A DNA stretch of 27,064 nt from Gemmatimonadota bacterium (GTDB taxonomy: Bacteria; 4572-55; J002). The position numbers and the translations under genes were made by a program. Shown piece by piece: positions 8,249 to 15,504 of this stretch (the first letter of the stretch is position 1; each line of letters opens with the position of its first letter). The DNA lies in contig RFFQ01000091.1 of NCBI GenBank assembly GCA_003697105.1, positions 1 through 27,064 of the forward strand, given 5' to 3'. The notes beneath the pieces are model-generated. The model made no database searches. It saw nothing but the letters and a program-made list of their open reading frames with translations, and was not told the origin of the DNA.

Positions 8249-9265
8249 ATGTTTCTAAAATCAATCGAATGGAAAACCGACCATATTGAAATTATCGATC
8301 AAACTCAACTGCCAGAACAGGAAAAACGAATTCAATTACGAACCCTATCGCAAATCACAGAGGCAATTCAAAAATTGCGGATTCGGGGCGCCCCTGCCAT
8401 CGGTATTGCTGGAGCCATGGGACTTGCCCTGATCATGGATCAGACCGAGATCGACCTGCCGGACGCTTTTTTTGATTATCTGTACCGTACGGCAGATCAA
8501 CTCAACGCCACCCGGCCGACGGCGGTCAATCTGGGATGGGCATTGCGACGAATGATCCGGGTCGCTGAGGATGCCCGCCAACACCCATTAGCAAAAATTC
8601 GGGAGGCACTCATCCACGAGGCACAGCAGATCGCGGAAGAAGAAGCAGAACGAAGCATTCAAATGGGGAAATTCGGGGCAGAACTCATCCAAGAGGGTGA
8701 TACCCTGCTAACGCACTGTAACACCGGAGCACTGGCAACCTACGGTTACGGGACCGCCCTTTCGGTGTTTTACCAGGCTCACCAGATGGGGAAACGGATT
8801 CATGTGTTTGCTGATGAAACCCGCCCGTTGTTGCAAGGCTCCCGGCTGACGGTGTGGGAACTCCAGCGCGCCGGTATTCCCGTCACCTTAATTACCGATA
8901 ACATGGCAGGATGGGCAATGGCACAAGGGAAAATCCAGCGGATTTTCACCGGCGCCGACCGAATTGCGGCAAACGGAGACAGCGCCAACAAAATTGGAAC
9001 GTACAGCGTGGCAACCCTTGCCAAAGCGCACAACATCCCATTTTATATCGTGGCGCCGTCATCGACAATTGATGCCAGTCTAAAAAGTGGGGCGGAAATC
9101 CCCATTGAAGAGCGGGGAGCGGCGGAAATAATTCGGGGATTTGGTAAATTGACTGCTCCAGAAGGTACTTCTGTATGGAGTCCGGCATTTGATGTGACCC
9201 CCGCGGAATTGATTAGCGGTATCATCACCGAAGCGGGGGTTTTTGAGTATCCGTATGCTTTTTAG
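8249..9265 (+). CDS. mtnA: S-methyl-5-thioribose-1-phosphate isomerase (eIF2B-like fold)
   Basis: MtnA turns methylthioribose-1-phosphate into methylthioribulose-1-phosphate in methionine salvage. The 338 residues carry the family motifs: RIRGAPAIGIAGA (45-56), THCNTGALATYGYG with catalytic Cys157, FADETRPLLQGSRLT (187-201), ITDNMAGW, and GADRIAANGDSANKIGTY with catalytic Asp237. Length is close to that of characterised enzymes. Related ribose-1,5-bisphosphate isomerases lack the full set of these motifs. AAGGAG (8230-8235) lies 13 bases before the ATG, a long spacing. It is the last gene of the smpB operon, and no other methionine-salvage gene is nearby. Its 3' end overlaps folE2 on the other strand by 41 bases. 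Confidence 0.95.
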   Translation: MFLKSIEWKTDHIEIIDQTQLPEQEKRIQLRTLSQITEAIQKLRIRGAPAIGIAGAMGLALIMDQTEIDLPDAFFDYLYRTADQLNATRPTAVNLGWALRRMIRVAEDARQHPLAKIREALIHEAQQIAEEEAERSIQMGKFGAELIQEGDTLLTHCNTGALATYGYGTALSVFYQAHQMGKRIHVFADETRPLLQGSRLTVWELQRAGIPVTLITDNMAGWAMAQGKIQRIFTGADRIAANGDSANKIGTYSVATLAKAHNIPFYIVAPSSTIDASLKSGAEIPIEERGAAEIIRGFGKLTAPEGTSVWSPAFDVTPAELISGIITEAGVFEYPYAF

Positions 9266-10037
9266 GATGGTGTTCAGAGATAATTTCGGCATACGCATTG
9301 TGATTATGGATGCTCTCAAAATTTTCAGCTTCCACGCTAAACCAGCGGATATTTTCATCTGCCGCTAATTGTTGGGTGACATTGCGCACCACATCTTCCA
9401 CAAAGACCGGGTTGGCATACGCCTGCTCGGTCACGTATTTTTCATCCTCCCGTTTGAGGAGCGCGTAAACTTCCGTGCTACCGCAACGTTCGATCCGCCG
9501 GACTAAATCCTCAATCCAGATAAATTTATCAAACCGTACCCGTACCCGCACCACACCTCGTTGGTTGTGTGCACCTTCCAGACTGATCGCCTTTGAACAG
9601 GGACACAGGGTCGTGATGGGTACTTCTACCCCGAGTACAAAATCGAGCTGATGCCCGTTTTTCGCGGCGGAAAAGGTACACCGGTAATCTACAAGCGCTT
9701 TTGCTCCGGTTATTGGGGCAGCTTTCTCAATAAAATACGGAAACGTCAATTCAATGTGGGCAGATTCTGCATCTAAACGGGTTTTCATCTCGGTTAAAAT
9801 CGAGCGAATCGCTTTATAACTGATCATCCCCCGGTAGGCATTCAAAATTTCAATAAACCGGCTCATGTGAGTCCCCTTAAAATGATGGGGTAAGTCCACG
9901 TACATATTGACCGAGGCGACGGTATGTTGTTCCGTGTTTTCTTTATCCAAAATCGTGATGGGATATTTGAGATGTTTTACCCCCACTTTGTTGATTGGGA
10001 TATTGCGGGTGTCCCGCTCATTTTGGATGTCTTTCAT
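9225..10037 (-). CDS. folE2: GTP cyclohydrolase I type IB (FolE2)
   Basis: FolE2 makes 7,8-dihydroneopterin triphosphate from GTP, the first step of folate synthesis (also feeding pterin or queuosine routes), and works with metals other than zinc. The 270 residues show the family order: RNIPINKVGVKHLKYPI at the N-terminus, GTHMSRFIEIL (55-65), LTFPYFIEKAAPITGAKA (97-114), the metal-site Cys145-x-Cys147 in TTLCPCSKAIS, His157 in AHNQRGVV, and Glu204 in YVTEQAYANPVFVEDVVRN. The HNHNAYA tail is typical. The gene follows the outer-membrane barrel by 13 bases. Its last codons (KKHTDTQKPPLR), beyond the conserved fold, overlap mtnA. Confidence 0.97.
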   Translation of the reverse strand: MKDIQNERDTRNIPINKVGVKHLKYPITILDKENTEQHTVASVNMYVDLPHHFKGTHMSRFIEILNAYRGMISYKAIRSILTEMKTRLDAESAHIELTFPYFIEKAAPITGAKALVDYRCTFSAAKNGHQLDFVLGVEVPITTLCPCSKAISLEGAHNQRGVVRVRVRFDKFIWIEDLVRRIERCGSTEVYALLKREDEKYVTEQAYANPVFVEDVVRNVTQQLAADENIRWFSVEAENFESIHNHNAYAEIISEHHPKKHTDTQKPPLR

Positions 10038-10050
10038 ATTCCACCTGAGA

Positions 10051-11631
10051 TCAATTCCACAAATTGAGCCGAAACATAATCCGATAATGGCGAGGCGACA
10101 TGGAATAACCCGAGGTCAAGCGATATGGAGTGTCCAACATATTATACATCTCGTACGCCACCAAAAAATCATAAATTTCTAGGGTTAGACCCGCATTCAT
10201 CACCCAAAATTTGCCCAACCAGTGTTCACCGGTCACATCCGTGTGACGACGGGTGGCAAACTCGCTATCCATAAACGCATGAACCCCCAGACCCTCATTT
10301 AAAAATCGATTTCGATAGTGCCATTCCATGACCCACCGCTGTTTTGGCACATACGGAAGCGGTGTTTTGGAACCGGTATGTTCTGCCCCCGTCAATTGAT
10401 AACCCACGTGTCCCGACCAGACGGAACGCCATGCCACATTCAATTGCACCCCCACACTGCGGATTTTGGCTTGCTGGGACGGATCACGCCGCTCTGTAAA
10501 ATGCACTTCCAGTGCCCGGTAACGGGTTTTCCCATAAATTACCCATTGCGGACGGTCAGAATGCTCGCCCTCAAGAGGTTTTGCATAACTGAGATGGACT
10601 TCCGCCGACCTATCCGGCGGAAAAGCCAGTTGAACGCGGCTGATGGCTCCCAGCCAAGCGGTGCTATCTGTTGCTGCCGGTAAGCGCGTATAAAGGGTGT
10701 GCTGAAATTGAGACCGCTTTCCTCCATCCCACACATGGGCAAGGGAAAATTGGTGCCCATCCAGCGTTGGTTGCCCGGTTGCTTGCGGGTTACGCCAAAA
10801 ACCAGACCCGTCCATCTCCAACGCCTGATGTTTAAACACCGGCTGGCGGAGCGTTATGCGATAGCCCCAGATATGCCGGCGCCCGCCACCGGTATGATCC
10901 GTGTGGTACAAAATCCCGTGTAAGGTCTGTCCAGATGCCAACTGGCCGGTTATCGAGAGATCATAATCTCGCCGGTACACAGATGCCGAGCCCAGTTGAT
11001 GATCGTTAAAAATACGATACCCAAATCTTGTTTGCCATTCCACCGTTGGGCGGTAGTGTAATTGGGCGCCATACCCCCCACCGGTATATTTGGTAGGATG
11101 TCGTTTGAAATTCTCGTCATCATCATACATCCCATAGGCTAACAGATTCCAGCGAGCACTCAGCGGAGTGCCAAAAATAAATCGATACTGCTGGTAATCA
11201 TGCCCGCCTTGTACCATTACTAATTGGGAAAACGGGATTGAATCTGAGTGCGTGCGGGAGGTGAACGCTAAACTCCCCCCCAATGGATTGAGCAGACTCG
11301 GCGCTAGATTCACCACCGCCTTGCTTAGGCTGTTAATGGGCAATTGAAGCACATTGAAATAGGGGTCTGCTTCGGTGGTCAAGGGACGCCCATCCAGCCA
11401 GACCGGTACTGGCGTCCCCAAATAGGTCGGATACTGAGTGTGTTGCCCGTAGCCGTAATCCCGCACATAAACCCACGGCGACGTTCGCAAAAATCTTCCG
11501 GTATTTAGCTTGACGCTCGATTCAATCGGGGTCAATTGGTCGTGTGCCGTTCCCGTATCCATACTCCACGCGAACACACCCGCATGCCACACCAGACCGC
11601 TCAAGACCATCCAAAAAAATAGGGTTTTCAT
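10051..11631 (-). CDS. Outer-membrane beta-barrel with a reduced TonB-receptor-like plug
   Basis: The 526 residues start at ATG 11631 with a signal peptide (MKTLFFWMVLSGLVWHAGVF, cleavage near FAWS). About 35-115 resemble a shortened TonB-receptor plug: LNTGRFLRTSPWVYVRDYGY, VPVWLDGRPLTT and LPINSLSKAVVNLAPSL. The remainder alternates amphipathic strands with aromatic belts (WNLLAYGMYDDD, WQTRFGYRIF, LHGILYHTDH) and ends in the strand MFRLNLWN. No TonB box and no carboxypeptidase-like N-terminal domain are visible, so energised uptake is uncertain. I cannot name the substrate. A TTG at 11670 opens the same frame earlier but coincides with the -35 box of the gene's own promoter, so it is rejected. 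It is co-transcribed with folE2. Confidence 0.8.
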   Translation of the reverse strand: MKTLFFWMVLSGLVWHAGVFAWSMDTGTAHDQLTPIESSVKLNTGRFLRTSPWVYVRDYGYGQHTQYPTYLGTPVPVWLDGRPLTTEADPYFNVLQLPINSLSKAVVNLAPSLLNPLGGSLAFTSRTHSDSIPFSQLVMVQGGHDYQQYRFIFGTPLSARWNLLAYGMYDDDENFKRHPTKYTGGGYGAQLHYRPTVEWQTRFGYRIFNDHQLGSASVYRRDYDLSITGQLASGQTLHGILYHTDHTGGGRRHIWGYRITLRQPVFKHQALEMDGSGFWRNPQATGQPTLDGHQFSLAHVWDGGKRSQFQHTLYTRLPAATDSTAWLGAISRVQLAFPPDRSAEVHLSYAKPLEGEHSDRPQWVIYGKTRYRALEVHFTERRDPSQQAKIRSVGVQLNVAWRSVWSGHVGYQLTGAEHTGSKTPLPYVPKQRWVMEWHYRNRFLNEGLGVHAFMDSEFATRRHTDVTGEHWLGKFWVMNAGLTLEIYDFLVAYEMYNMLDTPYRLTSGYSMSPRHYRIMFRLNLWN

Positions 11632-11641
11632 GGGAAAAACT

Positions 11642-11670
11642 ATTATAAAAAATACGCTGATGGAAGCCAA
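11642..11670 (-). promoter_or_regulatory. Promoter of the barrel/folE2 operon inside the pilT terminator
   Basis: On the minus strand TTGGCT (11670-11665), a 17-base spacer and a perfect TATAAT (11647-11642) form a strong sigma70 match. The spacer is the descending arm of the pilT terminator hairpin and the -35 box is in its loop. The predicted transcript start (about 11635) leaves only about four bases before ATG 11631, and no Shine-Dalgarno sequence is present, so the mRNA would be nearly leaderless. Confidence 0.65.
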
Positions 11671-11690
11671 ATTCCGATCAGCGTATTTTT
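11648..11690 (-). terminator. Rho-independent terminator of pilT
   Basis: AAAAATACGCTGAT (11648-11661) and ATCAGCGTATTTTT (11677-11690) form a perfect 14-pair stem with a 15-base loop. On the minus strand it begins 20 bases after the pilT stop and ends in a run of T, the expected terminator form. Confidence 0.85.
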
Positions 11691-11710
11691 GGTTCTATCA
11701 AGGGGTTTGT

Positions 11711-12778
11711 TTACTTAAATTTTGCCATTTCCTGGGCTTTGGCATCAAAGGATTTCCGGTCAATGGCGTAGCGGCGTGCTTCTTCTAGGGTGACTTTATT
11801 TTGTTGCACCAATTCTAGCAACGACTGATCCATCGTTTGCATTCCCATTTGCTTGTTGGTTTGCATCAAGGAGGGGATTTGGAACGTTTTATTTTCACGG
11901 ATTAAGTTTCCGAGCGCTGGTGTTCGAATGAGGATTTCCAGCGCGGCACAGCGCCCACCACCGGTTTTTTTGAGCAAATTTTGGGCAACCACACCGATGA
12001 GGGCTTCGGCGAGCATCTGGCGGATTTGTTCCTGCCGGTCTGCCGGAAACACGTTGATAATACGGTCAACGGTCTTAGCCGCACTATTCGTGTGGAGGGT
12101 ACCAAACACCAAGTGGCCGGTTTCTGCCGCTTCTACAGCTTTCTCAATTGTTTCCAAGTCACGCATTTCACCGACTAAAATGACATCCGGAGCTTCCCGG
12201 AGTGCCGCTCGCAAGGCGGTGGAAAAAGAATGGGTGTGCCGGTGGATTTCCCGCTGATTCACTAGCGATTGCTTATTGGGGTGCACAAATTCGATGGGGT
12301 CTTCTAGGGTCAGGATGTGGTATTTGTAATTTTCATTGATGTAATCAATCAGCGCTGCCAGGGTTGTGGATTTCCCACTACCAGTGGCACCGGTCACCAA
12401 GCACAACCCTTTTTTGAAATCACCAAATTTGAGTACCGCCGGTGGCAGCCCCAACTGTTTCGCTGTTAAAATCTTGGATGGAATCTGGCGAAAAATGCCG
12501 GCAATGCCTTTGCGTTGCATAAATACATTTGCCCGGTACCGCGCATAATCATTCTCGTAGGCAAAATCCACATCATTATGTTCTTCAAAGATTTTACGGT
12601 GGTAATCGGTCATAATTTCATAGAGAAACGCCTTATTTTGCTCGTGGGTTAATTCGCCGAATTTTATCGCCTGAATTTCCCCGCTAATTTTGAGCATTGG
12701 CGGTGATCCGGTACACATGAACAAGTCAGACGAACCGTTATCGACCATTACTTTGAAAAAGGCATCAATCCGTGCCAT
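11711..12778 (-). CDS. pilT: Type IV pilus retraction ATPase PilT
   Basis: PilT is the hexameric motor that depolymerises type IV pili for twitching and DNA uptake. The 355 residues show the N-terminal GSSDLFMCTGSPPMLKISGE, the Walker A GATGSGKST (130-138), the Asp box ILTLEDPIEF (about 155-164), the Walker B VILVGEMRD with catalytic Glu204, the His box GHLVFGTLHTNSAAKT, and an AIRNLIRE-like element (ALGNLIRENKTFQIPSLMQ) that marks the PilT/PilU branch rather than PilB. No other pilus gene is in the window. It lies 16 bases after truA and shares its promoter. Confidence 0.95.
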   Translation of the reverse strand: MARIDAFFKVMVDNGSSDLFMCTGSPPMLKISGEIQAIKFGELTHEQNKAFLYEIMTDYHRKIFEEHNDVDFAYENDYARYRANVFMQRKGIAGIFRQIPSKILTAKQLGLPPAVLKFGDFKKGLCLVTGATGSGKSTTLAALIDYINENYKYHILTLEDPIEFVHPNKQSLVNQREIHRHTHSFSTALRAALREAPDVILVGEMRDLETIEKAVEAAETGHLVFGTLHTNSAAKTVDRIINVFPADRQEQIRQMLAEALIGVVAQNLLKKTGGGRCAALEILIRTPALGNLIRENKTFQIPSLMQTNKQMGMQTMDQSLLELVQQNKVTLEEARRYAIDRKSFDAKAQEMAKFK

Positions 12779-12794
12779 GAACAGCCTCCCTGTG

Positions 12795-13547
12795 TTAGCT
12801 ATGGTTTACATCATCGGGATAAAGCACTTGAGTCAAATAGAGACCTTGCGGTGGCGCGGTCGGTCCTACGAGGTTACGCTGACCGGTTTCCAACGCCTCT
12901 TGCAGTTGAGAGATGGGCATTTTACCTCGACCGATAGCCACCATCGTACCCACCAATGACCGAACCATACCCCGTAAAAAACGATTTGCACAAATCTCAA
13001 AGGTTAAATTATCCTCTTGTACCTGCCACTCCTGATGCATGACGTTCACGCGGTAATGTGCCACATCCGAACCGGAGGCACAAAACGCCTGAAAATCATG
13101 ATCTCCTAACAAAAGCTGCGCCGCCGTCTGCATTTGGGAGACATCTAACCGGGCGTAAGGATAATACCACACATACGCTCGCCCAATCGCTACCGGACGA
13201 TACGTCATCCGATAGCGATAGCACCGCCGGTACGCATCAAAGCGTGCATGAAACGCGGGAGAAACCGTTTCCACCTGATGAACAACCACATCATCCGGTA
13301 AAAGCGCATTTAAACCTTTGTGCAAGCGCTCCAGTGGCAATGGGTTTGTGGTGCGAAAATTGGCAACTTGCCCCAGTGCATGGACTCCCGCATCCGTCCG
13401 CCCAGAGCCAATCACCTGAATATCGGTTTGTAATAACTGGGAAAGAACGGCTTCCAGCACACCTTGTACCGTCCGCATTTCCGGCTGGATTTGCCACCCG
13501 TGAAATGCGGTGCCATCATATTCAAGGGTCAATTTGATATTGCGCAT
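12795..13547 (-). CDS. truA: tRNA pseudouridine(38-40) synthase TruA
   Basis: TruA converts uridines 38-40 of the anticodon arm to pseudouridine. The 250 residues match the family length. Visible motifs are LEYDGTAFHGWQIQP (8-22), the catalytic GSGRTDAGVHALGQVA with Asp52, FHARFDAYRRCYRYRM, FQAFCASGSDV and NRFLRGMVRSLVGTMVAIGR, then GPTAPPQGLYLTQVLYP at the end. It is preceded by its own promoter and followed closely by pilT. Confidence 0.98.
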   Translation of the reverse strand: MRNIKLTLEYDGTAFHGWQIQPEMRTVQGVLEAVLSQLLQTDIQVIGSGRTDAGVHALGQVANFRTTNPLPLERLHKGLNALLPDDVVVHQVETVSPAFHARFDAYRRCYRYRMTYRPVAIGRAYVWYYPYARLDVSQMQTAAQLLLGDHDFQAFCASGSDVAHYRVNVMHQEWQVQEDNLTFEICANRFLRGMVRSLVGTMVAIGRGKMPISQLQEALETGQRNLVGPTAPPQGLYLTQVLYPDDVNHS

Positions 13548-13587
13548 AGCAGAAGATTGATCCCATCAACGGGCAACAAGGTCACCA

Positions 13588-13617
13588 ACAATACCACTCG
13601 TTCTAAAACTTTGTCAA
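13588..13617 (-). promoter_or_regulatory. Promoter of the truA-pilT operon
   Basis: On the minus strand a perfect TTGACA (13617-13612), an 18-base spacer and TATTGT (13593-13588) lie in the 77-base gap before truA. This permits expression separate from the upstream regulator operon. Confidence 0.65.
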
Positions 13618-13624
13618 CGGTTTT

Positions 13625-13867
13625 TTAGTCTTTTTGATACGGACAGTGGCGGCAGCCACTACCACAGCAAAATCCCCGTTCCAAATGGAATACAGCCGTC
13701 ATTACCGGATAGCCGGTTTCCGGGTCCGGGTATGTGGGCTGCTGCTGCTGGCAAGCGGCTTCATGACGTTGCATAATTTCCACAAATTGGGGGTGATCCG
13801 GCGCTAACCGGGATGGATGGGGTACCGGAAATTGATATTGCATCCTAGCGGGCATTGTTGGCGACAT
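13625..13867 (-). CDS. Small DUF5522-type cysteine-rich protein
   Basis: The 80 residues end in VMTAVFHLERGFCCGSGCRH followed by CPYQKD. The ending 'TA.yHl.RG.CCG.GCRHCPY' is the signature of the DUF5522 family, found in several Gram-negative phyla and in eukaryotes. Four cysteines in CCx3CxxC spacing suggest bound metal, possibly zinc or an iron-sulfur cluster, but the function is unknown. Three possible ATG starts lie at codons 1, 5 and 9; the last (13843) has AGG just before it, so the start is uncertain. It follows the DtxR-family gene by ten bases and likely shares its regulation. Confidence 0.8.
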   Translation of the reverse strand: MSPTMPARMQYQFPVPHPSRLAPDHPQFVEIMQRHEAACQQQQPTYPDPETGYPVMTAVFHLERGFCCGSGCRHCPYQKD

Positions 13868-13877
13868 TCGGTGTGGC

Positions 13878-14441
13878 TTAGGTGGACTCTATCGCTTGGT
13901 GGATAATACACCCTTTTTCATCACACAGGTCATCAAAGGCACAGACGTCTTTCAGGTGGCAATCATTCGGGTCTAGTAGGTGGTTTTGATATTCCCGGAA
14001 GCGCTCCATGAATTTACCCGCGATGGGATCCGTTGATAGGACAAATTGGAGGAGTATCAACAATCGTTCTCCGGCGGCTTTGCTGATCAAATGTTCAATT
14101 TTACAAGCATCAATTTCCGCTTGGGTAGGCTCCAAGCCGAGCACATCTCGAAAAAATTTGATGAAAATCCGGCGGCGAGACAAAATCCCTTTTACAATTT
14201 TTTGCCCGGTCTCACTTAGGTTGAAAAATTTATTCTCATCTTCATCAATGTAACCCCGTTCTTTCAGATTACGCAAGGTAATCGAGGCACTCCCTTTGGT
14301 GATATTCAAGTGCTTTGCCACATCGGTTACCCGAGCATATCCCCGTTCCGAGATCAAATCTTCAATTGCCATCAAATGGTGCGCGACGCTGTGGGTGATC
14401 TCATTATGTTCAAATTCTTTCCAAACTTCAGTTGTATCCAT
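13878..14441 (-). CDS. DtxR-family metalloregulator with a cysteine-rich C-terminus
   Basis: DtxR/MntR proteins repress metal-uptake genes when bound to iron or manganese. ATG 14441 is chosen because GGAG lies eight bases before it; a GTG three codons earlier is possible. Of 187 residues, about 15-75 form the winged helix (VTDVAKHLNITKGSASITLR, NLKERGYIDEDENKFFNLSE) and about 80-135 the metal-binding dimerisation region. DACKIEHLIS supplies Cys113, Glu116 and His117, the set found in iron-type DtxR rather than MntR. The His expected in the RKHRL-like helix is Arg (LSRRRIFIKFF). There is no SH3-like domain. Instead the end carries Cys161, Cys167, Cys173 and Cys178, which could bind another metal or cluster. 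It has its own promoter, and a palindrome lies at the predicted transcript start. Confidence 0.85.
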   Translation of the reverse strand: MDTTEVWKEFEHNEITHSVAHHLMAIEDLISERGYARVTDVAKHLNITKGSASITLRNLKERGYIDEDENKFFNLSETGQKIVKGILSRRRIFIKFFRDVLGLEPTQAEIDACKIEHLISKAAGERLLILLQFVLSTDPIAGKFMERFREYQNHLLDPNDCHLKDVCAFDDLCDEKGCIIHQAIEST

Positions 14442-14466
14442 GCCCAACACTCCAGAAGAGGGTCAT

Positions 14467-14478
14467 AAATCGCGATTT
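14467..14478. promoter_or_regulatory. Palindrome at the dtxR-operon transcript start, likely operator
   Basis: AAATCGCGATTT is a perfect 12-base palindrome located about +4 to +15 relative to the predicted start of the dtxR/DUF5522 transcript, where a bound repressor would stop initiation. Autoregulation by the adjacent DtxR-family protein is the simplest reading. Confidence 0.45.
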
Positions 14479-14488
14479 TGGTATCTTC

Positions 14489-14516
14489 AAAATAACTGAT
14501 TTTCCGGTTTTGTCAA
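14489..14516 (-). promoter_or_regulatory. Promoter of the DtxR-family gene
   Basis: On the minus strand a perfect TTGACA (14516-14511), a 16-base spacer and TATTTT (14494-14489) precede the regulator. The predicted transcript start is near 14482. Confidence 0.65.
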
Positions 14517-14531
14517 GTCACAAAGGTCGGA

Positions 14532-15449
14532 TTAAAAGGTCAAGTGTTCCGGCATCCGAAATCGTAACACCTTGATACCCAATATGTTGGATTGATCGGC
14601 AAAATATGTCATAAAATCGACCTGCACTACTTTTTTTGCGGTGCTACTGGCATGGCCAAAATAGAGGTGACCCTCCTCTCGAAAACCGAACCCCACATGG
14701 CTCACCAAAACATTCCCTTTTTCATACGTGCCATCGGGTAGGAGTTCACCGATTTTGAGGTTTCGAATAACATAGATCATACTTGCAGGCGGTAAGCGAT
14801 CAATGATGGCAGGGATACTATCGCGGGGAATGTATGTCGTTCCCACCACTTGCGGCGGTAGATCCACCCCCAGCAATTCACGAGGTTTGATCGTAGCATG
14901 AATTGCAACCGTTTCCACTCCCAAACTATCGGTAATGTCAGTGACAAACAGACCGTTATGGTGCTTCAAAAAATCTTTAATTTCATAATGATTACGGGTA
15001 TCATAAGAAATGGGCTTCCCCGGCATGTAGCGCAACCGGTCCATGACCTGCTTTGCCGTCTTGAGGATCGATTTGCCCACCGTTTGTGGCTCTGCCGCCA
15101 AATGGGGGTCTGTGGCGATAGCCAGTGCCAGCACTTTATCGCGTAATGTGACACAATCCTCACCAATACCCCAATGTGCCGCGGTCAGGCCATAACGGGT
15201 TTGGGGGTCTTTTAACTGGGAACAATCCTCGTTATCCCCACATTCCCCTAACGGACCTGTGGCATCGTAAGGCACATTTAAAAAGAGGCGAAAAATGTGA
15301 TAGATGCGCTGGTCTAACTCCGGCAACTGGGCAACGGCTTCCAGCACCGTTTGGCGTTCCTCATCCGAGAGTTGGTTAAAAGGACGGTCTGGCACGGCAC
15401 TGATCATCCATAAAACAGAACATAGCCCCATATAAAACAAAAATTTCAT
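14532..15449 (-). CDS. DUF1460 amidase-like protein (NlpC/P60-related fold)
   Basis: DUF1460 proteins are exported, papain-like, wall-active enzymes related to NlpC/P60 and often called N-acetylmuramoyl-L-alanine amidase-like. ATG 15449 has AAGGA nine bases upstream. Of 305 residues, 1-20 form a signal peptide (MKFLFYMGLCSVLWMISAVP). Catalytic Cys99 is in GEDCVTLRDKVLALA, the NHYEIKDFL segment is the family's 'N.y...dfl', and His251 in VLVSHVGFGFRE plus the following GHLYFGHASS fits the His/acid half of the active site. An inserted GECGDNEDCSQL piece before the active site adds two extra cysteines. The substrate is not known. It follows the amidotransferase by about 55 bases and is probably transcribed with it. 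Confidence 0.8.
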   Translation of the reverse strand: MKFLFYMGLCSVLWMISAVPDRPFNQLSDEERQTVLEAVAQLPELDQRIYHIFRLFLNVPYDATGPLGECGDNEDCSQLKDPQTRYGLTAAHWGIGEDCVTLRDKVLALAIATDPHLAAEPQTVGKSILKTAKQVMDRLRYMPGKPISYDTRNHYEIKDFLKHHNGLFVTDITDSLGVETVAIHATIKPRELLGVDLPPQVVGTTYIPRDSIPAIIDRLPPASMIYVIRNLKIGELLPDGTYEKGNVLVSHVGFGFREEGHLYFGHASSTAKKVVQVDFMTYFADQSNILGIKVLRFRMPEHLTF

Positions 15450-15504
15450 CAATTTGCATCCTTAATATGCATCGTGTCGAAAACGCCACCGCCGGTTACC
15501 CATG

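Noticed and set aside
11632-11670. Upstream TTG start for the outer-membrane barrel
   Set aside because: It falls in the -35 box and terminator hairpin and would put residues before a clean signal peptide.
13058-13537. Long plus-strand open frame inside truA
   Set aside because: It is the antisense shadow of a well-conserved gene, with no ribosome site or recognisable protein.
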